DNA of 64,000 nt, taken from NCBI RefSeq assembly GCF_002440635.1, contig NZ_DJUW01000017.1, positions 62,001 through 126,000 on the forward strand, given 5' to 3'. The translations under genes and the position numbers were made by a program. Positions within the stretch are counted from its first letter, which is position 1. The number at the start of each line of letters is the position of its first letter. The notes beneath the pieces were generated by a model. That model had not been told where the DNA came from. It searched no databases and saw only the letters and a program-made list of their open reading frames with translations. Positions 16,999 through 24,466 of this stretch are shown here, piece by piece. The DNA is from Novosphingobium sp. UBA6272. Its GTDB lineage: Bacteria; Pseudomonadota; Alphaproteobacteria; Sphingomonadales; Sphingomonadaceae.

Positions 16999-17619
16999 TT
17001 ACCCCCGCGGCAAAGTGACCGGGCCGCCCAGCTCGATCGCCTTCACATAGGCCGGACGCGCCTTGAGCGCGGCGAGATAGCGCGACAGGTTGGGGCGGGG
17101 CTGGACCTGACCCAGCACTTCGGCATGCTCGAGCAGGTATTCCAGGTTGATGTCGGCCCCGGTGAAGGTCTCACCGCACAGGAAGCTCTTGCCCTCCAGC
17201 TGGCTTTCGACCCAGTCGAGCTGCTTCTTCAGTTCGGCATCCATCCAGCCAAGTGCGCCTTCAGGCAGGCCCAGCCGGGGCCCGAGCAGCCGCATCAGCA
17301 TCGGCATGCCCAGCGTCCCCTCGGCGAAGTGCAGCCATTCGAGGTATTCGGCGCGTCCGCTATCGGGCGGGAGCAGCTTGCCGCCGCCATGCCGGTCGAC
17401 GATGTATTCGATGATTGCCGAGCTTTCGACCATCACCCGTCCATCGATCTCGACCGCCGGAGCCTTGCCCAGCGGGTGGACGTCATAGAGCGAAGGCGGC
17501 GAGCGGAAATCGGCGCCGCGGGTGTGCTGGACCAGCTCATAGGGCAGGTCCAGCTCTTCCATCAGCCAGATGATCCGGGTCGAGCGCGAAATCTTGAGGT
17601 GGTGCACACGGATCGTCAT
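16999..17619 (-). CDS. Glutathione S-transferase family protein
   Basis: A second GST-fold protein, 206 aa. The thioredoxin-like N-terminus is IRVHHLKISRSTRIIWLMEE, with the cis-Pro region HPLGKAPAVEIDGRVMVESS. The C-terminal helical domain has a FTGADINLEYLLEHAE motif. It resembles bacterial GSTs that begin with a serine or tyrosine near residue 11 and lack an obvious specific substrate. The gene lies 13 bases downstream of scoB and 5 bases upstream of the nitronate monooxygenase gene, so the minus-strand series scoA, scoB, GST, NMO, ferritin-like and GST may be one long transcript. Confidence 0.87.
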   Translation of the reverse strand: MTIRVHHLKISRSTRIIWLMEELDLPYELVQHTRGADFRSPPSLYDVHPLGKAPAVEIDGRVMVESSAIIEYIVDRHGGGKLLPPDSGRAEYLEWLHFAEGTLGMPMLMRLLGPRLGLPEGALGWMDAELKKQLDWVESQLEGKSFLCGETFTGADINLEYLLEHAEVLGQVQPRPNLSRYLAALKARPAYVKAIELGGPVTLPRG

Positions 17620-17632
17620 CTGGCTGGTCTCC

Positions 17633-18292
17633 CTAGGTTACATAATGCGCCGTCGTCTTGGCCTTTACCTCCTCGGCGGTGACGCCGGGGGCCAGCTCGA
17701 TCAGCTTGAACGGTGAACTGTGGTCCGGGCGCTGGAAAACCGCAAGGTCGGTTATCACCATGTCGACCACGTTGCGCCCGGTCAGCGGCAGGGTGCAGGC
17801 CGGGATCAGCTTGGGGCTGCCGTCCTTGGCGCAGTGTTCCATCACCACGATGATCTTCTTGACCCCGGCGACCAGGTCCATCGCCCCGCCCATGCCCTTG
17901 ATCATCTTGCCCGGGATCATCCAGTTGGCGATATCGCCGCCTTCCGAAATCTCCATCGCGCCGAGCACGGTCAGATCGATCTTGCCGCCGCGGATCATCG
18001 CGAAGCTGGCGGCGCTGTCGAAATAGGCCGAGTGCGGCAGCTCGCTGATCGTCTGCTTGCCGGCGTTGATCAGATCGGCGTCTTCCTCGCCCTCGATCGG
18101 GAAGGGCCCGATGCCGAGCATGCCGTTTTCGCTCTGCAGCGTCACGGTGATCCCGGTGGGGACGTGATTGGCCACCAGCGTCGGGATGCCGATCCCCAGG
18201 TTGACGTAGTAACCGTCGCGCAGTTCCTGCGCGGCGCGGGCGGCCATCTGGTCGCGGCTCCAGCCCTGGGCGATATGATCATGTGTGGTCAT
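17633..18292 (-). CDS. scoB: 3-oxoacid CoA-transferase subunit B
   Basis: Beta subunit of a heterodimeric succinyl-CoA:3-oxoacid CoA-transferase, which moves CoA from succinyl-CoA to acetoacetate or 3-oxoadipate. The 219-residue protein carries the catalytic glutamate in QSENGMLGIGPFP (about residue 56) and the glycine-rich YYVNLGIGIPTLVANHVP. The start overlaps the subunit A stop by one base, so both chains are made together. Ketone-body or PHB turnover is plausible, since phaB lies elsewhere in the window; a 3-oxoadipate enzyme (PcaJ) cannot be excluded from sequence alone. Confidence 0.92.
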   Translation of the reverse strand: MTTHDHIAQGWSRDQMAARAAQELRDGYYVNLGIGIPTLVANHVPTGITVTLQSENGMLGIGPFPIEGEEDADLINAGKQTISELPHSAYFDSAASFAMIRGGKIDLTVLGAMEISEGGDIANWMIPGKMIKGMGGAMDLVAGVKKIIVVMEHCAKDGSPKLIPACTLPLTGRNVVDMVITDLAVFQRPDHSSPFKLIELAPGVTAEEVKAKTTAHYVT

Positions 18293-18999
18293 CAGCCGAC
18301 ATCCGTGGTGCGAGTGGTGCGGAATTCGATCTTCTTGTCATAAGGGCTGCCGTTGATAAGCCGCTGGACATAGACCCCGGGCAAATGGATCGCGTCGGGA
18401 TCAAGCTGCCCCGGTTCGACAATCTCTTCCACCTCAACCACGCAGACCTTGCCGCATTGCGCGGCCGGCACGTTGAAGTTGCGCGCGGTCTTGCGGAAGA
18501 TCACGTTGCCGGTGGTGTCGGCCTTCCAGCCCTTGACCAGCGCCAGGTCGGCGAAAATCCCGGCTTCGAGGATGTATTCCTCGCCATTGAAGACCTTCGA
18601 TTCCTTGCCCTCGGCCACCAGGGTGCCGACCCCGGTCTTGGTGTAGAACCCCGGAATGCCCGCGCCGCCGGCGCGCATCCGCTCGGCCAGCGTGCCTTGC
18701 GGGCAGAATTCGACCTCAAGCTCGCCCGACAGGTACTGGCGCTCGAACTCCTTGTTCTCGCCGACATAGCTGGCCATCATCTTCCTGACCTGCCGCGTGC
18801 GCAGCAGCTTGCCGATCCCTTCGTTGTCGATCCCGGCGTTGTTAGAGACGAAGGTCAGGTCCTTGACCCCGGAATCGCGCACCGCATCGAGCAGCCGGTC
18901 GGGAATCCCGCAGAGGCCAAACCCGCCGCTGGCGATCAGCAAGCCATCGCGCAGCAGGCCATCAAGGGCACTGGCCGCATCCGGATAGATCTTGTTCAC
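18292..18999 (-). CDS. scoA: 3-oxoacid CoA-transferase subunit A
   Basis: Alpha subunit of the same CoA-transferase, 235 aa. The CoA-binding glycine loop GGFGLCGIPDRL lies at about residues 21-32, and the long motif GAGIPGFYTKTGVGT follows in mid-protein, both standard for ScoA/PcaI. The ATG at 18999 gives MNKIYPDAASALDGLLRDGL. It is the first gene of the minus-strand cluster; 111 bases separate it from the HAD gene on the same strand, enough for a promoter. Confidence 0.92.
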   Translation of the reverse strand: MNKIYPDAASALDGLLRDGLLIASGGFGLCGIPDRLLDAVRDSGVKDLTFVSNNAGIDNEGIGKLLRTRQVRKMMASYVGENKEFERQYLSGELEVEFCPQGTLAERMRAGGAGIPGFYTKTGVGTLVAEGKESKVFNGEEYILEAGIFADLALVKGWKADTTGNVIFRKTARNFNVPAAQCGKVCVVEVEEIVEPGQLDPDAIHLPGVYVQRLINGSPYDKKIEFRTTRTTDVG

Positions 19000-19110
19000 T
19001 CGCTTCTCCCTGAACTCACGAAGGCGTTGTCCAAGCCTGCGCCGCTATGTGAAGCGCAGGGCCGAGGCAATTGCAACTAACGCGGTGCGGGTTGCGCGGA
19101 ATGCAAGCTG

Positions 19111-19770
19111 TCAGGCGGGCAGTTGCAACCCCAACACCGCCCCCAGCTCCGCCAGCGCCTGCTCGCCGCTCGCCACCTTGATCGCGTGCATGCCGAGCTG
19201 CCCGGCCGGCTTGCAGTTGATGCCGAGGTCGTCGAGGTACACGCACTGCGCCGGTTCCAGCCCCAGCTTCTCGCACATCATCAGGTAGATCCGTGGATCG
19301 GGCTTGCGCACCCCGGCCTTTGAGCTTTCGATGGTGTGTTCGAACCGGGCGAAGACCTGTTCGTAGGCGTCCTTTGAATCGCCGCTGCGGGCCATCCCCG
19401 CGCCGTGGCCGGTGGGCACGTTGTTGGTGATGCAGGCGAGGCGGTAGCCTTCCGCTTTCAGCCGGTCGAGCGCGGCAACCATCGCCGGGCGGATCGATCC
19501 GGACAGGACCGCGAGCACCGACGCGCCATCGAGGGCGTGGCCCAGCGCCGCCGCCTCGGCCGCGAAGAGGCCGTCGAATGCGGCTCCGTCGATCTCGGCG
19601 CGTTCGAACCGGGCCCAGGCGTTGTCGTGCGGATTGGCGGCGTTGACGGTGCGGATGAAATCGCGCGGCAGGCCGCGTTCGGCTTCGAGCCGGTTGAACG
19701 CCTCGAACGGGGAGGCGGTGATCACTCCGCCGAAATCGAAAATCACTGCCTCGAACCGCCTCTGCGTCAC
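19111..19770 (-). CDS. HAD-superfamily phosphatase, epoxide-hydrolase-N-terminus type
   Basis: A 219-residue HAD hydrolase. Motif I is VIFDFGGVITASPFEAF, with the second Asp replaced by Gly as in the N-terminal phosphatase of soluble epoxide hydrolase and in ACAD10. Motif II Thr is in ACITNN, motif III Lys in RKPDPRIYL and motif IV in YLDDLGINCKPA. I chose GTG 19770: AGCGGGGAGAAAGAGAC just upstream supplies a good ribosome site, whereas the longer frame has no start signal. It resembles phosphatases found near acyl-CoA dehydrogenase/kinase pairs; such a pair exists at 28.0-30.7 kb but is not adjacent. The substrate is unknown. Confidence 0.82.
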   Translation of the reverse strand: MTQRRFEAVIFDFGGVITASPFEAFNRLEAERGLPRDFIRTVNAANPHDNAWARFERAEIDGAAFDGLFAAEAAALGHALDGASVLAVLSGSIRPAMVAALDRLKAEGYRLACITNNVPTGHGAGMARSGDSKDAYEQVFARFEHTIESSKAGVRKPDPRIYLMMCEKLGLEPAQCVYLDDLGINCKPAGQLGMHAIKVASGEQALAELGAVLGLQLPA

Positions 19771-19837
19771 GTCTCTTTCTCCCCGCTTGCGTCCCGGCAC
19801 TGGCCGATCCGCCGGCCCGGCGCAAGGTCTGGCCGAT

Positions 19838-19851
19838 TTGATGCAGGTCAT
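19838..19851 (+). promoter_or_regulatory. FixK/FNR-like box before the universal stress gene
   Basis: TTGATGCAGGTCAT matches TTGA-N6-TCAA at 7 of 8 key positions. It lies 53 bases before the universal stress gene start. USP genes in alphaproteobacteria are often under FNR/FixK-type low-oxygen control (family knowledge), so this is a plausible activator site. Confidence 0.45.
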
Positions 19852-19904
19852 GGTGGGGCCTTGCGGGAAGGGTGTACAACCGTGTCATCGAAAGGAGAGG
19901 AACC

Positions 19905-20690
19905 ATGCGCTCCATTCTAGTACAGGCCGGCCGCGACAAGGGGATGGCCGCGCGGCTCGACACCGCGATGGATCTGGCCCGCGCCCACGAAGGCCATGTT
20001 ACCCTGGCGATCGATACCCCGATCGACCAGTTCGTCACCGTCGATCCTTATGGCGGGGCCTATGTTGCGCGCGAGGCGCTCGATGCCGCGCTGGCTGCCG
20101 ACGATGCCCTGGCCGCGGCCTTTGCCGGACGGATGGCCGAAGACGATGTCCCGTTCGATGTGGTCCAGTTCGAAACCCAGCCGCTCGAAGCGATGATCGC
20201 CGCCGCGCGGCTGGCCGACATCGTCGTGGTTTCGCGCGATTGCGGCTATGCCGGCGATCTGGCGGTCGAGGCCAAGTGTCCGGTGCTGGTGTTGCCAGCG
20301 GGCCGCGGCCTTGGCCTGCCGCTCAAATGCGCCTGCATCGCCTGGGATGGCAGCGACGAAGCCGCCGTGGCGCTGCGCGGATCGACCGGGCTGCTGTGGG
20401 GTTGTCCTGAGGTTCACGTGTTGACCGTGCTGACCGACAAGCCGCAGGGCTTCCCGCCGACCGACGCGCTGCGCTATCTCTCGCGGCACGAGATAAAGGG
20501 CGAGCTGCACGAACTGGCCAAGGGCAATTCGGTTGAGGAGACCCTGGCCGCCGAAGTGAGCCGGCTGGGCGGGCAGCTGTTGGTGATGGGTGCTTTCGGG
20601 CACAGCCGGATCCGCGAATTCATGTTCGGCGGGGTTTCGCGCTATTTCCTTGAGGATGCCGCCGGACCGGCGTTGCTGATGGCGCACTGA
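19905..20690 (+). CDS. Universal stress protein with two Usp domains
   Basis: A 261-residue tandem UspA-fold protein. Domain 1 is about residues 1-140; domain 2 carries the ATP-binding glycine motif MGAFGHSRIREFMFGGVSR (about residues 231-249), matching G-2x-G-9x-G(S/T). Such proteins bind ATP and help survival in stasis or low oxygen, though the exact role varies. ATG 19905 is preceded by AAAGGAGAGG, an excellent ribosome site. The divergent HAD gene starts 134 bases away. A FixK/FNR-like box 53 bases upstream suggests oxygen control. A 15-bp hairpin with one G-U pair follows at 20712-20743. Confidence 0.88.
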   Translation: MRSILVQAGRDKGMAARLDTAMDLARAHEGHVTLAIDTPIDQFVTVDPYGGAYVAREALDAALAADDALAAAFAGRMAEDDVPFDVVQFETQPLEAMIAAARLADIVVVSRDCGYAGDLAVEAKCPVLVLPAGRGLGLPLKCACIAWDGSDEAAVALRGSTGLLWGCPEVHVLTVLTDKPQGFPPTDALRYLSRHEIKGELHELAKGNSVEETLAAEVSRLGGQLLVMGAFGHSRIREFMFGGVSRYFLEDAAGPALLMAH

Positions 20691-20711
20691 GCGGCGGAAA
20701 GCGCCGAGATC

Positions 20712-20743
20712 GATACCGCAGTGCAAAATTGCGCTGCGGTATC
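20712..20743 (+). terminator. Long hairpin after the universal stress gene
   Basis: GATACCGCAGTGCAA pairs with TTGCGCTGCGGTATC around AA, a 15-bp stem with one G-U pair. It starts about 20 bases after the stop codon. No U-tract follows, so it is either a weak terminator or a 3' end stabiliser. Confidence 0.5.
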
Positions 20744-20910
20744 GGCATGTCTGGCGCCTTCCCGAAAGTGCAGGTTCGTCCGACTTTCCCTTACGGAAAC
20801 CTTGAAAAACCTTGCTGAATTGCGGGCAACTGAACGGCAGTTGCAAATTACGCAACGATAAATGATCTTTTCGCACTTGCACAATAAGCGGTCAGGCGGC
20901 ATTTAGATCG

Positions 20911-20977
20911 TGCCTTTCAGGCATCCTCTCCCAAAACTTCCCAAGGCCGGGTCGGCAACGACCCGGTCTTTTTTTGT
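20911..20977 (+). ncRNA. Candidate small RNA with CU-rich loop and GNRA-capped terminator
   Basis: About 65 nt of unassigned DNA ending in a textbook terminator: CCGGGTCG (20947-20954), GCAA tetraloop, CGACCCGG (20959-20966), then TCTTTTTTTG. Near the presumed 5' end is a small stem, TGCCT-TTC-AGGCA (20911-20923). Between the stems lies single-stranded TCCTCTCCCAAAACTTCCC, which is complementary to Shine-Dalgarno-like purines. A possible promoter is TTGCAC (20877) with 17 bases to a weak -10 near 20900. The design resembles alphaproteobacterial sRNAs with anti-SD CU loops. It could instead be a terminated leader of the CDC48-like gene 110 bases downstream. The 5' end is a guess. Confidence 0.5.
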
Positions 20978-21086
20978 CCGAATTCCGGGCGCGGCCGTCG
21001 CGGCGGAAATCCGCTGCACGGCCGGAATTGCAATTGCTGCAACCAGTTCCTAGCTTTGGCACTCAGACAGCCGGATTGGATTGCAC
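20978..21086. other. Leader region of the CDC48-like gene
   Basis: A non-coding stretch between the strong terminator and the ATPase start. It contains a GC-rich imperfect stem around 20995-21025 (GGCCGT/ACGGCC with inner pairing) and a TTGCAATTGCTGCAA near-palindrome at about 21028-21042. The ATPase promoter must lie here or upstream of the terminator. I cannot assign -35/-10 boxes. Confidence 0.3.
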
Positions 21087-23387
21087 ATGGCCGATACCCC
21101 CGCCAACACCGTGAAGCTTCAGGTCGCCGCCGCGCGCCAGGAGGAAAGCGGTAACGGCTTTGCCCGCCTGCCCAAGTCGGCCTTTTCCAATCTTGGCGTG
21201 ACCGAAGGCGACGTGGTCGAGATTGAAGGCAAGCGCACCACGGCCGCGCGGGTCCAGGCGGCCTATGCCGAGGACGAAGGGCTGGAGGTGATCCGGCTTG
21301 ACGGGCTGCAGCGGGCCAATGCCGAGGCCGGTTCGGGCGACCACGTCCAGGTCCGCAAGGCCGACAGCAAGCCGGCAACCCGGGTGGTCTTCGCGCCTGC
21401 CCAGCGGGAAATGCGACTGCAGGGACCGGGCCAGGCGCTGAAGCGCAACTTCTTTGGCCGGGCGCTGGTCGCGGGCGATATTGTCGCCACCACCGGCCAG
21501 CAGCAGGTCCGCGACATGCCGCCGCAGGTCGCGCGGATGTTCAACGCCCCGGCCTTTGCCCTGACCCAGATCCGGCTGACCGTGGTTGCGACCGTGCCCA
21601 AGGGCATTGTCCACATCGACGAGAATACCGAGGTCGAACTGCGCGAAGCGTTCGAGGAGGCGCGCAGCCACCGCGGCGATGTCAACTACGACGACGTCGG
21701 CGGGATGGGCGATACGATCCGCCAGCTCCGCGAAATGGTCGAGCTGCCGCTGCGCTATCCCGAACTGTTCATCCGCCTCGGCGTGGATCCGCCCAAGGGC
21801 GTGCTGCTGCACGGCCCGCCGGGAACCGGCAAGACCCGGCTGGCGCGCGCGGTTGCCAACGAAAGCGAAGCGAGCTTTTTCACCATCAACGGGCCCGAGA
21901 TCATGGGCAGCGCCTATGGCGAGAGCGAAAAGCGCCTGCGCGACGTGTTCGAGGAAGCGGCCAAGGCTTCGCCCTCGATCGTCTTCATCGACGAGATCGA
22001 TTCGATCGCACCGAAGCGTTCGGGCACGCCCGGCGAGGCTGAAAAGCGGCTGGTCGCCCAGCTCCTGACGCTGATGGACGGGCTCAACACCGGTTCCAAC
22101 ATCGTGGTGATCGCGGCGACCAACCGCCCCGATGCGATCGACGAGGCACTGCGCCGCCCCGGCCGGTTCGACCGCGAGATCGTGGTCGGGGTGCCGGACG
22201 AGAGCGGCCGACGCGAGATCCTGGGGATCCACACCCGCGGCATGCCGCTGGCCGAGGGGGTCAATCTCGACGAATTGTCGCGCACAACCCACGGCTTTGT
22301 TGGGGCGGACCTTGGCGCCCTGGCGCGCGAGGCGGCGATGGATGCGGTGCGGCGGATCATGCCGCAGCTCGATCTTGAAGCCCAGACGATCCCGGCCGAA
22401 GTGCTCGAGAACCTGACCGTTACCCGCGACGATTTCCTTTCGGCGCTGAAGCGGGTCCAGCCTTCGGCGATGCGCGAAGTGATGGTCCAGGTGCCGAACA
22501 TCGGCTGGGCCGATATCGGCGGAGCAGATGAGGCGCAGGAGACGCTGCGGGAAGGGATCGAGCTGCCGCTGAAGAACCCCGACGCCTTCCGCCGGCTGGG
22601 GATCCGTCCGGCCAAGGGCTTTCTGCTCTATGGTCCGCCGGGCACCGGCAAGACCCTGCTGGCAAAGGCGGTGGCCAAGGAAAGCGAGGCCAACTTCATC
22701 TCGATCAAATCGAGCGACCTCTTGTCCAAGTGGTACGGCGAGAGCGAGCAGCAGATCAGCCGGCTGTTCGCCCGCGCTCGCCAGGTCGCCCCTTGCGTGG
22801 TGTTCATCGACGAGATCGACAGCCTGGTTCCGGCCCGCGGCACCGGCGGGAACGAGCCGCAGGTCACCGCGCGGGTGGTCAACACGATCCTTGCCGAAAT
22901 GGACGGAATGGAAGAGCTGTCATCGATCGTGGTGGTCGGCGCAACCAACCGCCCGGGCCTGATCGATCCGGCGCTGCTGCGCCCGGGGCGGCTGGACGAG
23001 CTGGTCTATGTCGGCACGCCCGATGCCAAGGGGCGGGCGCATATCCTCAAGATCCACACCAAGGGCATGCCGCTGGCCAAGGACGTCGATCTGGCGGCGA
23101 TTGCGCAGGAAGCCGAACGCTTCACCGGGGCCGACCTTGAGGACCTCACCCGCCGCGCCGGGATGAACGCGATCCGATCGCGCGGGGCAAAGGTCAAGTC
23201 GGTGACGGCCGAAGACTTCAAACAGGCCCTGGCCGATTCGCGCGCCACCGTGACGCCCGAGATGGAGGCCGAGTACAACAAGATGAAGGGTGAGCTGAAA
23301 AAGCGGGCCGCCGCGATCAATCCCACCCCGCTTGGCTTCCTCGCCCCCGGCATGGTCAGTTCGACCCGCGACAAGAAGCACAGCTGA
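21087..23387 (+). CDS. CDC48/VCP-like double AAA+ ATPase
   Basis: Hexameric AAA+ unfoldase with the same order as archaeal VAT and eukaryotic p97: N-terminal double-psi barrel (about residues 8-90), CDC48-2 domain (about 100-180), D1 and D2. D1 has Walker A HGPPGTGKTRLA (about 244) and Walker B IVFIDEIDSIAPKR; D2 has Walker A YGPPGTGKTLLA (about 516) and Walker B CVVFIDEIDSLVPA. Both arginine-finger regions (RRPGRFDRE and LRPGRLDE) are intact. At 766 aa it is complete. ATG 21087 is preferred over a TTG at 21081. In bacteria the partners and substrates are unknown, and no proteasome genes are seen here. It seems to be monocistronic. Confidence 0.92.
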   Translation: MADTPANTVKLQVAAARQEESGNGFARLPKSAFSNLGVTEGDVVEIEGKRTTAARVQAAYAEDEGLEVIRLDGLQRANAEAGSGDHVQVRKADSKPATRVVFAPAQREMRLQGPGQALKRNFFGRALVAGDIVATTGQQQVRDMPPQVARMFNAPAFALTQIRLTVVATVPKGIVHIDENTEVELREAFEEARSHRGDVNYDDVGGMGDTIRQLREMVELPLRYPELFIRLGVDPPKGVLLHGPPGTGKTRLARAVANESEASFFTINGPEIMGSAYGESEKRLRDVFEEAAKASPSIVFIDEIDSIAPKRSGTPGEAEKRLVAQLLTLMDGLNTGSNIVVIAATNRPDAIDEALRRPGRFDREIVVGVPDESGRREILGIHTRGMPLAEGVNLDELSRTTHGFVGADLGALAREAAMDAVRRIMPQLDLEAQTIPAEVLENLTVTRDDFLSALKRVQPSAMREVMVQVPNIGWADIGGADEAQETLREGIELPLKNPDAFRRLGIRPAKGFLLYGPPGTGKTLLAKAVAKESEANFISIKSSDLLSKWYGESEQQISRLFARARQVAPCVVFIDEIDSLVPARGTGGNEPQVTARVVNTILAEMDGMEELSSIVVVGATNRPGLIDPALLRPGRLDELVYVGTPDAKGRAHILKIHTKGMPLAKDVDLAAIAQEAERFTGADLEDLTRRAGMNAIRSRGAKVKSVTAEDFKQALADSRATVTPEMEAEYNKMKGELKKRAAAINPTPLGFLAPGMVSSTRDKKHS

Positions 23388-23406
23388 TCCGCGCCTCAGG
23401 CGGAGA

Positions 23407-24450
23407 TCAGACCTCGTCGCAGAGCGCCTCCGGCATATGTTCGCGCAGCCATTCCAGCATGGCTTCGCGAACCGCCGGGCGCAGCCGGGCGAGCGAGGTC
23501 GGGCCGGGCGCGCTCATCACCAGGTTGAGATCGACCGAGCCGACCCGCACTTCGGAGACATGCAGCGCGCCGGTGCGCTGGTCCCAATCGGGATTGGCGG
23601 CGAGCAGCGCGGTATAGGCCTCGCGGATCGGCTGGATCGCGCTGCCGGGCTTGATCGGCAGCACCACCGACCCGGTGATCCCGCCGCCGACGCGGGTCCA
23701 GTTCTGGAAGCTGCCGTCGAGGAACTTGGCGGTCGGGATGATGATCCGGCGCTCGTCCCCGGTGCGAACCACCACGAAGCTGAGGCGGATATCCTCGACC
23801 CGCCCGCTTTCGCCATCGACCACCACAAAATCGCCGATCCGGATCGGCTCGGTCAACGCGATCTGGATGCCGGCGATCAGCGACTTGAGCGCCGGCTGGG
23901 CCGCTGCGCCAACCGCCAGGGTCGCGATCCCGGCCGAGGCGAGCAGGGTGGTGCCGATATTGCGCACCGCCGGTATCCCGAACAGCACCAGTGCCACGGT
24001 CACAAAGATGATCACGAAACCCGCCATGCGCGAGAAGATCGCGATCCGGGTGCGGCGGCTGCGCGACGCCACCTCGTCCTGATAGGCTTCGGTGCGCAGC
24101 TGCATGATCTGGGCAAAGGCCTTGACCAGCGCGAACAGCACCCAGCCGAGCAGGGCGGGCTCGACGAACCGCCCGGTCAGTTCCCAGAACCGCGCGATCA
24201 AGGCATTGCCTTCGGCGACGAGCGAGATCGCGATTCCGGCCATGGCGAAGCGGATCGGCTGATAGATCCGCGCGAAGACCAGATCGTCGGACTGCGATTC
24301 GGAAAGGCGCGCGGCGCGCTTCAGCACCGCGAACAAGGCGAAATGCAGCGCAAGCGCGATTCCCACGGCGATGCCGGCATGGATTGCCGCGCCGGTCAGG
24401 GCAGCCGACCAGTCGATCAGGGTTTCGGCAGTGGTGGGCGCAGGGCTCAT
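23407..24450 (-). CDS. MscS-family mechanosensitive ion channel
   Basis: A 347-residue small-conductance channel-like protein that would relieve osmotic downshock. Several N-terminal TM helices precede the pore helix TM3, seen as the Gly/Ala-rich LLASAGIATLAVGAAAQPAL. The cytoplasmic beta domain follows, with IRIGDFVVVDGESGRVEDI and PTAKFLDGSFQNWTR. I chose ATG 24450, giving MSPAPTTAETLIDWSAAL; an extra 20 residues upstream lack support. It lies 16 bases downstream of polA on the same strand, so it is likely cotranscribed, and it converges on the CDC48-like gene. Confidence 0.88.
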   Translation of the reverse strand: MSPAPTTAETLIDWSAALTGAAIHAGIAVGIALALHFALFAVLKRAARLSESQSDDLVFARIYQPIRFAMAGIAISLVAEGNALIARFWELTGRFVEPALLGWVLFALVKAFAQIMQLRTEAYQDEVASRSRRTRIAIFSRMAGFVIIFVTVALVLFGIPAVRNIGTTLLASAGIATLAVGAAAQPALKSLIAGIQIALTEPIRIGDFVVVDGESGRVEDIRLSFVVVRTGDERRIIIPTAKFLDGSFQNWTRVGGGITGSVVLPIKPGSAIQPIREAYTALLAANPDWDQRTGALHVSEVRVGSVDLNLVMSAPGPTSLARLRPAVREAMLEWLREHMPEALCDEV

Positions 24451-24466
24451 GGCTGGATCGCTCCCG

